Of a DNA stretch of 64,000 nt, positions 46,701-59,290 are shown one piece after another. Positions within the stretch are counted from its first letter, which is position 1; the number at the start of each line of letters is the position of its first letter. Below the pieces are notes generated by a model that saw only the letters and a list, made by a program, of their open reading frames with translations, made no database searches and was not told the origin of the DNA. A program made the position numbers and the translations under genes. The DNA comes from Hydractinia symbiolongicarpus (lineage: Eukaryota > Cnidaria > Hydrozoa > Anthoathecata > Hydractiniidae). The stretch spans positions 9,424,001 to 9,488,000 of the forward strand of contig NC_079887.1 of NCBI RefSeq assembly GCF_029227915.1, given 5' to 3'.

Positions 46701-49320
46701 TTAAATTTTATAATAACAAACCAACGTTTAACGTACAAAATATTTGCATGGAGTTTAAATAAGTTTTGGAAGAACTTGATCAGTTACACTTAAAACAGGT
46801 TAATACTGGTATCAGCGAGCCGTCTTAGTTACCGTTATCGTCATTGTTGTCGTGTCGTCATTAAAATCGTTGTTGTTGTTGTTTTTATTTAAAGATCAAC
46901 TTAACATCGCCATATTCTAACGGACAGGGTACAGCTTGGTGTTTGTGTATTCAGAGTGCATTGACTTTGGAATGACGTAACTTTTCGCGTAAGTAAAGTC
47001 CAGTATGCAGGGCCCTTGAAACGTTTTTTGAGTTTAAAAAAAATTTGCGCGTAAAAGTTACCAGCTTATCTACCTTAAGGCGGTACCGCGCTTGTATTGT
47101 ACATGGAAGTCTTCATAAAGAAATACACTGCCTTTATTTATCTGGTTTTTTTTCAGTTTCTGGACATAGCTGAACTTTAGAGTTTTGCATGAGCGAAAAA
47201 ATTGGGTCCTGGTTTTCTAAACTGTAATTATCTATCACAAGTTGATGCCCATAGCTCTCTGTCCGCGAGATTAAAAATACAGTGAAACAGCCAAAGACTC
47301 AATCTCGATCCCAGGGTCTTTCGCGCCAGTCACACCCAGAGAGCAAAAAAGTAGCCCAAGTAATGATATTGTATCTTTTTTACATTTTTCTTAATTTTTA
47401 ACTTTATCCCACAATCCTCTTCCTCAGGGCTCTTAGCTGACGACGAAGACCCTGCTGTCCTCAAATATGCAATTTGATTGGTTGCATATATTTTTCTCCC
47501 AAGGACAGGAACTTTAATATCTTGAAAACTCACCCTAAAGACGTGGACGTTTTTCAAATTTTTTTCGTGCAAAGCATCTGAATTTTGACAATTGATAACG
47601 AGTGATTATTGCATTAACTTTTTTTCTATGACGTCACGTGTTGCTACGACAACAGGTAAACATAAATTTGGAGTCTATTCTAAGAAATATTTTGCTGTCA
47701 AATTGCGAAGCTTGGTAATCGTCTGTCCTTGGTAAGAATCGGACACCTAAACAGCTGCGAAACTTTTTTAATATTAATTACACCCACACTGCTTTGGACC
47801 CACCATGCCCAGTGGTAAATAATATGGCTTGTTAATCGTTTCTAAGAGGATTATTTATCCGGTTTGAGCCTTTTAGACACGTTATGAAGTATAGCCAACC
47901 AAAATTGTCAAAAGTACGTTCGAAAAAATGGGAAAATTATGATCCCTCAAGCGGGTAATAAAACAATGCTAATGAAATTTTCCAGTGCCTCAATCGACTT
48001 TCATGTAGGCCATTAAACTCAAAATTAACTTCTAGTTTCGTAAACCTCTTTTCACTTGACACGTGCTACTATGATAAAAAAATTACTAGCATCTGATAGT
48101 AAAGTAATTTTTGAATAGCCTTCAGATGAATAATCTTAATTGATCTGGTTGTGACCGATTAAAAAATCACAATTCCTATTTATTATTTCTTTCACCTAGC
48201 CGTTACTGACAAGTATTAACGCTATACAAAAGAGTTGTTGAAAAAAGCATCATGAACGATAATAAATTGTAAAAAAGAATTTTGCATCACTATGCGTTGT
48301 TTTACGTACGTATCATAGTTGTTTACTTACCTAGGACAAAAGAGAAAATGCTACTGGTGTCTTGTTAAAAGGCTGCTATACAAAATGGAATGTTGTCTTC
48401 ATGAACAGATTATGTGAATACTCTTCGTTGAAACAGAGTAAGTTTAGTTTGCTGTTCCAAACTTGGTATAAGAAGCGTTTTTTTAGGTAACGTATTTTAG
48501 GTTGTATTTTGTAACGTTAGGTAAAGAGTATGTTTCTTTAATTAGAGTTCTACAGAGGGTATCAGAAAACGCTAAGTAATTAACTATCCTCCATCATTTT
48601 TTCCCAGGGCTGTTTTTTGTTTTCCAACAGATCTGTGCTCTTCCATTATTTCATTATGTTTGCGTATAGTTTTTGGCTTACAAGAGGTTTTTTTTTGGAT
48701 AAACAACGGGCTGCTCGTTTTATAAGAAAATGAGGTCAATCACGAGCTAAACATTTTGACCTTTATCTTACGTATAGTAATTCATTGGTTGGCCGTGTAC
48801 GCGCACTGGTCAGACTTCTAAGGAATTACACTCTTACACGTAATTTCGTTTCCGGGTTTTTTACATTAGGAAGGAAGATAAAAAAAATGTGGAAAATGTA
48901 AAAGATCGTGTTAAAAAACGCAAAAGAACCTGGGAACGAGGTTCCTTCATACGATACCTAAATAGCTTTTGCTGTTTAGATTCTGTTTGGGGGCTCCATT
49001 GTGCAAATTTCCATTTTAGAAGGATGATTTTTAAAGGGTGAAGTCCCACTGATTTCAAAATGAACGGTTTTCTTGTTTAACCAATTTTGTACTTCTCTCC
49101 AGATGAATCATATGTTATCGCGTACTCATTAATATGTGATTTTCGTTTCAAATATCTGGTTGCCTCGATGAATTGTTTGAATATGTTTAAAATCTAATTT
49201 GAATTAGCCATTCATGTTTCTGACTCTATCACGTGACTAAGTTAAAAAATTTATTATATACAACTTGAAAGTTTTGTGTCCAGTGTTATACAAGAACTAG
49301 AATTTTACGAAGTTTCCGTC
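43750..49320. other. WDR81 3' flank and long intergenic spacer
   Basis: About 5.6 kb without a recognisable gene. Candidate WDR81 poly(A) signals are ATTAAA at 44255-44260 and AATAAA at 44707-44712; which one is used cannot be decided. A GTTT microsatellite lies at 45739-45764. A short segment at about 45575-45660 repeats CGCGAAATTAAAAT. The remaining open frames are short, poor in protein-like composition and lack splice context. The promoter of the 1,568-residue gene should lie near the right end. Confidence 0.45.
45739..45764. repeat. GTTT microsatellite, 6 units
   Basis: Six and a half consecutive GTTT units in intergenic DNA. Confidence 0.95.
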
Positions 49321-52300
49321 ATGTCTTATAAAGTTCACGAAGTTATATACGAGGAAGATGAGGTTTGTTTTTGTTTACATTCTCTCCGTATGTTTCCATG
49401 TAAAATGGGCACGAAACAATGCGATTAACAACGTATTGCAACTGTGTTTTTCTTAACAGGATTTTGTGATTACTATATTTTTTTAAAAAGTGGTTGTTTT
49501 TTTGAAAAGAAAATGGCGTTTTTAAAAGATGAATTTGTCTGGCAAAATTTCGCACAAGTAAACGTTCTTTAGGTTTTATTCTTTCTGTAGTTGCAGTTGC
49601 TCATCTTTGTAAATGAAATTTAAACCAAACATCTTTAAATTCAACTTTGTGTTTGTACGTCTCCAAGGTTATATGATAAGAAGTTACTTTTAAAGAGCTA
49701 TATTTATTATCTGTCTACCAATTTCACTGTCATCTCATATATCGTATTGATCATTTCAGTCACGCTATCAGTCGCTTCTTGTAAAAAGACATCTGCTTAT
49801 TTATTTAGGCGCATTTGCGACAGTTTATTCTAACGAAAGACAGATCGATTTTTATTCAATAGTTTTACGACAACACACTAACTCAACTTTGTTTTTTTTT
49901 AACATCGATACGACGAACATATTCGTATTGCAGTTCCGATGTCAGAAAAAATATTAGATACTCTGGGGACTCGGTTGAAGTTCGCAAAGCATTTTCATAA
50001 GAAAAAGGCGCACAAATAAAACGCTTGAAACTTTTTACCCGCGATCTTTCACGATCTCGCTACTTTTCAGTGGGGACGAGGTTAGCGAAAGTTAAGTTCC
50101 GCAAAAAATTCTGAAAAGACTTGTTTGCGAAAAAAACTGTTACAAATGTCTTTATATAAGTTGATAGTTGATTCTGGCGAAATTTATCACTCTATACTTT
50201 TTGTTTCTTGTAATAATCGACAAATAGCTCTTTAAATTGATCAACATTTTGCGGTTTTTACAGCCACTTTACACGCTTTTTTGAGTCGTCTTTAAACATA
50301 TTATATTTAAAAACCTGTATCTAATGTCAAATGATTTAATTCTCGCAAAAAATCATTGAAATAGTCATTTGCAAAAGTTATTTTTTGAAAAACCTTTTTA
50401 ACACGGCCATTTGTGAAAGCTGTTTCCCTTTATTTTATGATTTAATCGAGTTTTTTCTGCCAAGGTTTTTTCCATTCCATCTATATGTACCTTCCTACTA
50501 TATACCTTCTATTTAGTTCGAAATGATTGAGATGGATAATCCACAAAACGAGTACGATGACGATTTTCTAAGCAAAGTGGATAATACTTGGATGATGAAC
50601 GAGGCTGAAGAATGGAATATGTTACAAAACTCGGCAAAGAATTTGTCTGAGATGATCGAAAAGTTAGAGAGAAAAGTTGAAAACAACTTTCAAAGTTTAA
50701 CTGAGAAAATTATTGGCATAGGTAAATGTTCTATTTTCTTTTCGACAATACGACAAAAAAAAATTTAATTAAACCACGCGCTTTTGTTTGCGCATGCGCC
50801 GTTTTTTGTGGGTCACACATTCTGGTTTTGTTCACTGTGTAAATCAAAAATGGAATGAAGTCAGTCTATATATTTCATGGTATGGTGTTGGATAAAAAGA
50901 TGCTTACAGATCCTTTACGTGGTGATAAACCCTCCATCGTTGTGTCATTAACAAAAAAACTAAACTAATTACTTTACTCTTAATTTTTAGAAAAGGAAGA
51001 CCTTGACAAAACTGAAAAACTGCTGCAAAACTTCAAAACTCGTTGGATGACAAAATGTAAAGAAACGGAAAATCTTCGTATTTCGTTAAAACGAGCAACG
51101 CACGAAAGTACAAGAGTAAACGACGAGTATCACGAGATGGAAACGTCCATAACGAAAATGCGACAACAATTCGGTAAAGCTATTGATTCAAGTGTGACGG
51201 AAATGGAAGAATTGACGATATGTAACAATGCTTTGTCAGAGACGATACAAGAACTGGAATCAAAAATTATCAGAGGAGAGAAAGCTTTCAAGTAGGAAAT
51301 TGTTATTTTTTGCTTTCGTTTCTTCGTGGATTTTTTAAATATTTTAATCGTGCGTTTCGAATTATTAGGCAAAATGCTAAAGACAATTTGGACTCGCTTA
51401 GACAAATCATAACAATAGCGGAAAACGACGACGTAAACATGAGAACGTTACGAACGAGACTGAAGAAAGAAGCCGACAAAATCGACCGAATGATTGTCGT
51501 TGAGGATTTGTTTTCGGGTGATAAAACGCAAACAAACAGCAACTTAGCGGAAAAAAGTCAAAAAATGGTCGATGCGATTTCTCAAGGACTTGTCGAAACT
51601 TTAAAACAAGAACTTCGCGAAAGTCGCAATATTGCTGAAAACCAACGGCGCCGGATAAAAGATTTAGAACGAGAAAAGGAAGAATTTTTAGAAAACCAGC
51701 TCGCGTTAAAAAACGACGGGGTTGATGAAATGAACGAGCTACTTGGATATCTTCGTAAAAGTGTTCTACAACGTTCTCCAGACGGCAACGATGACGACAA
51801 GTCAGATTTCAACATTGTCAAACGAAACTTTAACACGATGAAGAATCTTATCAACAGTATGAAAGATGGCCTCGATAAGTCATACAAAAAGGTAGCTAGC
51901 AAATCGAGTGAAATTATTGATTTAAATGATAACATAAAAGATCGGGATGATCAAGTCAGACAATACATCACTCAAGTCGAAACTCTGGAGAGCGAGAAAA
52001 GTCGCTGGAAGTTAAAATTAGAACAGAGCGAAACTCAGTACCAACTTGCCACAAACGAGTTGCACACGGTACAGGAACGATTAAAAACACTCGAGGAAGA
52101 ACGGAAAATATTGTTAGAAGAAACACAAGAATTAAAAGGCGGAAAAGAGAATATTCAAACAGTTTGCAGTAGTCTAAGCGGAGAAAACGAAAATTTGGTA
52201 CAGCGAGTCAAAACTATGCAAACGGAGAGAGACAAAGTGTTTACAGATTTGCACGAACAAATTCAAAAACTTAACCAATATTCGATCGAAAACAATGAAC

Positions 52301-55300
52301 TCGAAAACAAATGTGGAAATCTCGAACTTGCTATATCAAAACTACGGCGAGAATATCAAGACCAAACGCGAGAAATGAATATATTAACGCGGGAGAACGA
52401 CGAACGAAAGACTTCGTTGCAAGATGTAGAACAAGAAAAAATAAAACTGAAACGAACTGTAAAATCGGTTGAAACGAGAAATAAAGATCTCGAAGATCAA
52501 ATGTTTCAACTTACAAATGAAAAACAGAAGTTAACAAGCGAACTAGAAAAAGTAAAAAAAACATACGAAAGTCACGAAGAAACTTGTAACGAACTAATAA
52601 AGAAGCTAGAAACTAGTCGCGAAGAGCGCGGGAAAATTGAAGAAAAAATAAGAAGCGTTGAAAAAGAGAAAAAGGATGTTGAAGAGAAAAACAAAGAGCT
52701 CGCCTCATCGCTACAACAGGACGAAGAATTAAGAAAGAAACACAAACTTTTATTATCTTCCTACGAAAAACTTCTGATCAAAATACTCCATCAAAGAAAA
52801 GAAATGCTAGAACTTCTAAACTTAAATAAAACAAGCGAATTCAAAGACGTATCCTTACAGGTAAGCTCCACTCAAAGCGTAGACTATAAAGACATATCAC
52901 AGATTGAAAAAAGTATTAAATCAACGGTAGACGAAACAGATAGTACATTTGAAGGAGTAACAACCGCGTTCAGACGCGCAACAACTGATGTGAAGCTTTA
53001 TCAAAACTTTTTCACCGAGTTGACCAACTACATGAAAAACTTTGATGATCCTGATTCGTGTTATAGTACAGAAAACGATATTTCTGAGCCAGTCTTGTTT
53101 GTACCCGGTCGTGACGTCAGCGACGGTAAACGCGGATTAAGCGCTCTAAAAACAACACCTAAATCTGACCCTGAGCTGCTTCCGAAGCTTATGAATAAAA
53201 TACGGAACTGTATGCAACAAGGGAATCCGGACTCCAACCGCGAGATTTTAGAATTAAAACGCAAGCTAAATATTTCGAATAAAAGGGTTCGTCAGTTGAC
53301 TACAAAATTAAAAAGTCGGAAAACCTTAGAAGCAAGTATGAGAAATAAAATCTCTCACATGAGAAAAGAATTAAAAGTTTTCAAGGAATCTCACAAAAGT
53401 TATCATGAGAACATAAAAAATACACCATCCTCTCTACAGCACACTCCTTCTAAAGAACAAACACCTTTCGTTTCAGTTGAAATAGAAGATGTAATTTTTA
53501 AGTTAAAAGCAATAGAGGAGGAGTTGAAAACAGTTAGAAATACTTTAAATGAATGTACGGATGAAAATTGTAAGAACATGGTCGGAGAAGGATTAGAAGT
53601 TGTTGACACAAAATTAACCGAACTCTCTAATCAACTCGCCGCGTCGAGTAATATTCGATTAGTGTACAGCGAAAGCGCTGCAGAGCCTGACGACTTAAAC
53701 GAAAGATTTGGAATTTTACAAGACCAGCGACATTACATGCTAGAACATTTAACGTTCACTAACAAGAGATTAGAGGTATTATTAAACTGTTTAAAAGGTA
53801 AAAACGATGTTGATAAAAATAACAACAATTTACACGAAGCGACCATCCACGAACCAGTGTTTACAAAGCGAGTGTTAAAACGAGTCCGAGATTCGTTTAA
53901 ATCCGACCAAGCCGTTATGAAAAAGGCTTGTAGCATATTGGAACTAACTAAAGCTATTAGTATTACTGATTTATCCGAACTAGCCGAAAGTAAAGCGATA
54001 AACGAAGAGCAACGAGAAATGATCGTGTTAGTGAAAGATATGAACGAGAACATGGAGTCCGTTTTACGAGAGGCTCGTTCAAATCTAACTGGGCCCAAGG
54101 TAGACAAGGTAATGAACCAGCCACAAAAAGGTGCGCCTCAGACCGAGATTGCATCCAGTGAGACAAGTAAACAAGGAGATAAAGAAAATGAGTTAATACC
54201 GAAGTCTGAGCTTCTTCAAAAAGAAAATGAAATGAAAGCGAGTTTAGAGAAGGCTCGAAAGAAAGTTGAAAATCTATCGCAGTTTTTGAAACAGAGAGAA
54301 GAACAGATTAAAGAACGGGACGAGCTGATCGCTAAATTGAATAAGGAGTATGAAGAACTGAAATCTAAAACTATTGATCAAAACGATATTAACATCGCTA
54401 CGCGCGACCGCATGATCAAGGCGTACGCAAACGCCAAAAAGAGGCTAGAAAAAGAGAACGAATATTTACAGTTGGTAGTGAAAGAAGTTCGGGAAGAGTT
54501 ACTGAATTTTCAAAAAACTTACAAGAAAGAAGAGGAAACGCAACAACACTTGCAAGAATTTGTAAACGAACTTCAAATTTGCAAGTCATCGTTGGAACAG
54601 AGTCTTGACAGGATGGCATACGAACTAAATATTGTGAAACGTGATCGAGACCATCTCATGAAAATCGTCCACTCTATGGGTATACAAAACAATTATCATA
54701 ATCACTCATGGTACGGCGAAACTATACCTATGAATCCTGGTATGTATAACGGTTACCATGGTGATCAGTATTGTCCAGAGTGTAATCTGTGCGCTTTTCA
54801 AGATTTCTCAGCAAGTACGACACTTCCTTTTTCTGAAGATGAATGGGATTGTACGGGTTCTTGTGATGGATTTGAATCTTTACCCTCCGATGGAGAACAA
54901 GCCGATGTTGTATCGTCATCAGAATCACAAACATCATCAAGGGTGGCAAAAACTATCAAAACCGAAGAAGCAGCTGAGACAATCAAGGCAAAAAATCGTC
55001 CTGACAGATACGCGAGGAAAGAAAAATCTTCAGGAAATCCACTGCTTTCTCCAAAGTTGTCCCGCAGTCGATCCAAAACTTCTCCTTCCGCTGATGTTTA
55101 TGACAACATATCTATGGCTAGCACTATCAATTCCGCAAGATCAGGTCGTGTCCAAGGTCGGCGGGAGCAGCTTTTGCAGGGAAACGGTCCTGGAAATAAC
55201 CCTGGCATAATAGTTAGCAGCCGACGATCATCACAGGAATCTAGTGTCTCTTCAAACAATTCACGTAACCGATCATCACCGGACGTACGACATCGGAACT

Positions 55301-55527
55301 CTTTCCCACATAATAACAATTCGGGTCATCCGAACCAACTTTTAAAAAATCCGGTAGTAGATATTGACAGCGCTGTAGAAATGGCGGCAACGTCACAACA
55401 GCAATATTATGAGGACCGGAACATGACCCCGATCAGTCCAAGAAATCAGCTTGTTTCGCCGTTTTTAAAGACAAATTACGACGTGAAAAAGCGAAAGAAG
55501 AAGTTTCTGGCTTTTGGTAAAAAATAA
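49321..55527 (+). CDS. Unnamed 1,568-residue coiled-coil protein, four exons
   Basis: Exons 49321-49362, 50517-50721, 50991-51291 and 51369-55527; phases 0, 1 and 2 all match, for 4,707 nt in total. The first exon gives MSYKVHEVIYEEDE and has an in-frame TAG upstream. It joins in phase to FEMIEMDNPQNEYDDDF behind a strong acceptor, so the ATG at 50523 is not the start. Most of residues 20-660 and 1110-1290 is heptad-like coiled coil (LKQELRESRNIAENQRRR, KKRLEKENEYLQLVVKEV). A short cysteine-rich patch (YCPECNLC, then CTGSC) lies near residues 1318-1350. A Ser/Arg/Asn-rich tail follows and the end is strongly basic (KKRKKKFLAFGKK). The 4.2-kb last exon has no stops. An AATAAA at 55961 is a candidate poly(A) signal. 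Golgin, centrosomal and cytoskeletal scaffold families share this style, but I recognise none of them. Confidence 0.88.
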
Positions 55528-56308
55528 TAACGCCTTGTGACTGTGAATTGATATCGCTTTTACGCGTTTGTTTTCTAGTCAACGTTTAAGCAATCATATT
55601 ATCTCCAACAGAAGACACGATATAAACACGATACCAACACGATATAGATTATACCTATTTCTAACTTATTTATTTAATTAATTTATTTGTACATCAAAAA
55701 TGTAAAAACTGTTTATAAAAGAAATGTTATTACTCTTCATATTGAGTTTATATTCTTGCACAATCTTTTCACTGTTCCAAGGGGTAGAAAAACTGTTTGT
55801 AGGACAAGATCTTATGAGATTAAAAATTAGGCTGAGTCAGGTCAACACATTGTAAGTTGCTTTTGTTGACTTTAATTATGAATCTTTAAAAGTTTATTCA
55901 TTGTAATTTTATAGTTTTAAACAGCGCCGCAGTATGCGGTGGATATGTAGATGTTTTGCAAATAAAACGAATATAGATGGCCTAAAGAATTCGTTAAGAA
56001 GGAAGATAACAATTCATTGACCAAAAAAATTGATATCATAATACAAAAATCCAAGAAGTAATCTGCAAATATGAACTAAATATATATAATTTAAATTTCT
56101 TAATCAAAAGGGTAACAAATATTTGAGAAAATTAATTTTTTAGTGACTCGAGTTGGTTTATAGTTTTAGTGCTCGTCAGAAAGAAATGGAGTCAACACAG
56201 ATGATTGAGGTAAAAAAAGTACCAAAAAAGCGACCACTGATGGTTTCTAAATTACTACCGAGATAAAAATTAGATTAAAATAAACATATCGCGCAGATAT
56301 GAAAAATG
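55528..56308. other. Convergent 3' spacer
   Basis: 785 bp between the stops of the plus-strand coiled-coil gene and the minus-strand TTC38. It contains the candidate plus-strand poly(A) signal AATAAA at 55961-55966. Nothing else is recognised, and the two 3'UTRs may overlap here. Confidence 0.5.
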
Positions 56309-56314
56309 TTTATT
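56309..56314 (-). promoter_or_regulatory. AATAAA overlapping the TTC38 stop codon
   Basis: On the minus strand the end reads TTT TAA TAA ACA. The AATAAA hexamer begins inside the first stop codon. No other minus-strand AATAAA is seen shortly downstream. If used, the 3'UTR would be only 10-30 bases. Confidence 0.4.
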
Positions 56315-57722
56315 AAAAATGCGCCGAAACCAGTTTTTCCAACATTCTATCAGTGAGAGGTGATACTGGTTTCAACAGCTTACGCTCGTGAATTAAACCT
56401 CTCCCAATTTCGTGATGTTTTCGCACCGAGGAACGGATACAAGCATTCAAAAGAAACTGGTCGTACATATCTCTTTGTGCATGACTTCCGCCTAATCTGA
56501 TAAACTCATGTTTCAATGGAAACAATAATTCCACAGCATCGCTGTATCTTTCCTCAGTAAACGCTATAAATGCATCAAACAATCCAAGTCCCACTTCTCG
56601 AGTTAAACGATTATTATCCCCAGCAGAATTGTTGACATACTCCTTCACAGATGTCAAAAAGTCGTCCTTACTTTTCCCGTCGTTCTTTGCAATTTTTGAC
56701 TTTAAGAAGGAGAGCAACATATGCGAATCGTTATAACACGACATATGCTGCATGTTGCATGGTTTATACGTTGCATACAAGTCGTCCCATCTGTCGCCGA
56801 CATCAACGCCCTCAAATTCAAACCTTTGCAACAGTTGACAGCCATCGTTTAAATTAAACGCGATTCCACTTTTTTTAAACGCGGGAGCGATATGGTCATC
56901 GTAGAGTGTCAGGGCGTTTTCGTATTCTGCCTTTTCGATGTAATACAATCCTAAATGCCAGTAGTTATGACAAGCCAATGTGTTATTAACACTCCAATCA
57001 GGCGCTGTTCTACATAAAAAATCAACACCTTTTGAGAACTGGCATGTCGATTCATAGATATGGGCATTTGTGTGAATTCCCCAAGAGTCGTTTGGTATCA
57101 AGCCTAAACCTTCCTTCGTGACTCTCTCAGCCTGGTCAAACAGATTTGTTTCTTCCAAACCGAATGCGTAACGATTGAGTATGTAACCATACCAAGGATC
57201 CTTGTCATTCCACTGATTCAAAATCCTTCCAACACTGTCGCGAAGCATGGCTGATTTTCCTGTTGTTAGGTAGCCTAAGTAGGAGAAAGATAAAGCCAAT
57301 GTGTCACACGGATACGCAAACAAAATCTCTTCCCATTTCTTGCAAGCATTAGCGACGTTTTCATTGGTCCATTCGATAATAGCAGCACAGTGTAGTTTTT
57401 CTCGATCGTTCAACGTTGAATTTTCATGCACCATACGATTCATATCTTTACCAATTTCTTTCACTTTTGGGTCAAGACGAGATCCAGCTGACATGCATTG
57501 AAAGCCGGCTTTCAACACCTTACCCATCGCAAATTCTGCATCAGCACACAACATTTTCTCAATGGCACCCATAATACCGCCAGTTTCAAGGTCGGGTGTA
57601 TGACTCATCAACTGATGCAGGGCGTGGTCGTAAAGTTTAACAGCCTCGTTACTAGTCGTACTCATGCCCAGTCCTTCGTCCATCCATTCTTTGCAATCTC
57701 GGAAGTGACTTTTTGTTGTCAT
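56313..57722 (-). CDS. TTC38: Tetratricopeptide repeat protein 38
   Basis: Uninterrupted frame of 469 residues, the same length as I recall for human TTC38, and collinear with it from the N-terminal RDCKEWMDEGLGMSTTSNEA to the C-terminal LLKPVSPLTDRMLEKL. Conserved stretches include DSVGRIL, YAFGLEETNLFDQAE, WGIHTNAHIYE, LACHNYWHLGLYYIEK, GDRWDDL and RLGGSHAQRDMYDQFLL. The family consists of TPR-like helical repeats and its members are largely cytoplasmic or exosome-associated, with no established catalytic role. An in-frame TAA two codons before the ATG fixes the start. A strong acceptor (TTTTTTTTGTTTTAG) lies about 17 bases upstream of the ATG, implying a 5'UTR intron although the coding part is one exon. 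It is convergent with the coiled-coil gene. Confidence 0.95.
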   Translation of the reverse strand: MTTKSHFRDCKEWMDEGLGMSTTSNEAVKLYDHALHQLMSHTPDLETGGIMGAIEKMLCADAEFAMGKVLKAGFQCMSAGSRLDPKVKEIGKDMNRMVHENSTLNDREKLHCAAIIEWTNENVANACKKWEEILFAYPCDTLALSFSYLGYLTTGKSAMLRDSVGRILNQWNDKDPWYGYILNRYAFGLEETNLFDQAERVTKEGLGLIPNDSWGIHTNAHIYESTCQFSKGVDFLCRTAPDWSVNNTLACHNYWHLGLYYIEKAEYENALTLYDDHIAPAFKKSGIAFNLNDGCQLLQRFEFEGVDVGDRWDDLYATYKPCNMQHMSCYNDSHMLLSFLKSKIAKNDGKSKDDFLTSVKEYVNNSAGDNNRLTREVGLGLFDAFIAFTEERYSDAVELLFPLKHEFIRLGGSHAQRDMYDQFLLNACIRSSVRKHHEIGRGLIHERKLLKPVSPLTDRMLEKLVSAHF

Positions 57723-57739
57723 ATCTTAGTATATGTACT

Positions 57740-59290
57740 AAAACAAAAAAAATTAAAATTTTTATTGGATAATTTTTTTAACATACTCTAATTTCTTCTG
57801 ACATTGGCTAAAATAGTGACATTCCCCTTATTTTTGGGCTGGTACATCTGTTGTAATAAAGTTGCCAGTAACCCTAAAAATATAAATGTAATACAAGTAT
57901 ATTAATAGAACTCTTTATAAGAAAACATCTAAAATGTGAAAGAAATCATGCATCTGAAACTGCATCTCAAGATTCTGGACAATTTCAAACTGGAAATGAT
58001 AACAATATCAAACAAAAAGGCAAATAACACAACAACACAGCCAATCCTGCATACTTCCACAAATGCAGCAAGACATCTAGCTCAGCAATTACTAATGCAA
58101 GGACTCATCGAGGCATCCTGAATACCACCAGGGATCAATCTGACAAACTCAACATAAATCGCTTCTTTGCTTACTGTACCGCCTTTTTTAAATATTGTCC
58201 TTTCTATCTATGTATTCCAACAGGATCCTTAACCATACCATATTTACAGGACATCGTGAATACCTAAAAATATCTCTACCTTGGCTTAACAGACATTTGA
58301 CGAACTGAAAAGCACAATAAGGCAGAATTAAAGAAAGTATGGACAATCAAGTGGAGGTGTCACTCTATTCATTATATATTTCGAACCTTTACTTTAGTTT
58401 CCAAAGGGTGTCAATGATGCATTAATAGTTTTCTCAAAAAAGTTTAATGCGATGTTGTGCATTATATACTGACAAGAGACTAATGTCACTCACAAATCAG
58501 ATGCAACTGAATTCATGGAACTTATACCATCCAACCAAAGATTGATTCTTTCCAAGGCTGCACCCCTAAGTATGCATTTGTAGTGACTTTATCACCTCAT
58601 ACACCGTCAGATTATATATACATCTAAAGTAGCAGTTATAGCTGCATCAAACAACTTTACAACCATAGCAACAAAAAGAAAGTGTAGGCAAGAAATTGGC
58701 TGACATCAACTGGCAAGAACTTTTACATGCTTACATGTTATTGTTAATAATTTACTGTCAAGCACACCACCCATAGAGCACTCAGCTATTCCAAAGGACG
58801 TTTGAAACAATAAGAATAAACAAAAACTTATTAAATTGAATTAAAACTTCAAGAATCCTGCAACAAAGAGCCTAAAGAGAATGAAACCAATGCCACAGCG
58901 TAAGGTAAAACAAATCCAAAATATTTCTACTTATATGCATAAAGACTTAGCACACTAAAGTTAGCTTATTAAAGATTGAACAATCAACACTTTTACATCA
59001 TACTGTTATGAATGTCAGTGTTTACCTGCCTACAACAGAATACAGTTTTCTTGACCAATCAAAAGAACACTCACTAATAGAAGACTTTGATTCCTCTAAG
59101 AAATCAATAATATATATCATCAACTCTAGCGCTGTACTAGATGGTTCAATTTCTTGAAGAAGTGCAAAGTATCTCTTTCAAAGCCCTTAAAGCTTATACG
59201 GAGAAACAACTTTGACAAAGTGTTCCGCACCAAGTTTCTTAAAACAAGTTCTTGAAAAAAATTAAGAAGAAAATTACATTTGGAGCTTGA
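57740..59290. other. TTC38 upstream region merging into decayed retrotransposon
   Basis: AT-rich. It should hold the TTC38 5'UTR exon and promoter, which I cannot place. From about 58600 on, plus-strand translations broken by many stops have a faint ORF2-like look, leading into the RT relic. No intact gene. Confidence 0.35.

Noticed and set aside
53061-54619. Several minus-strand Ser-rich frames over the coiled-coil exon
   Set aside because: They are antisense shadows of a Lys/Glu-rich coding strand.
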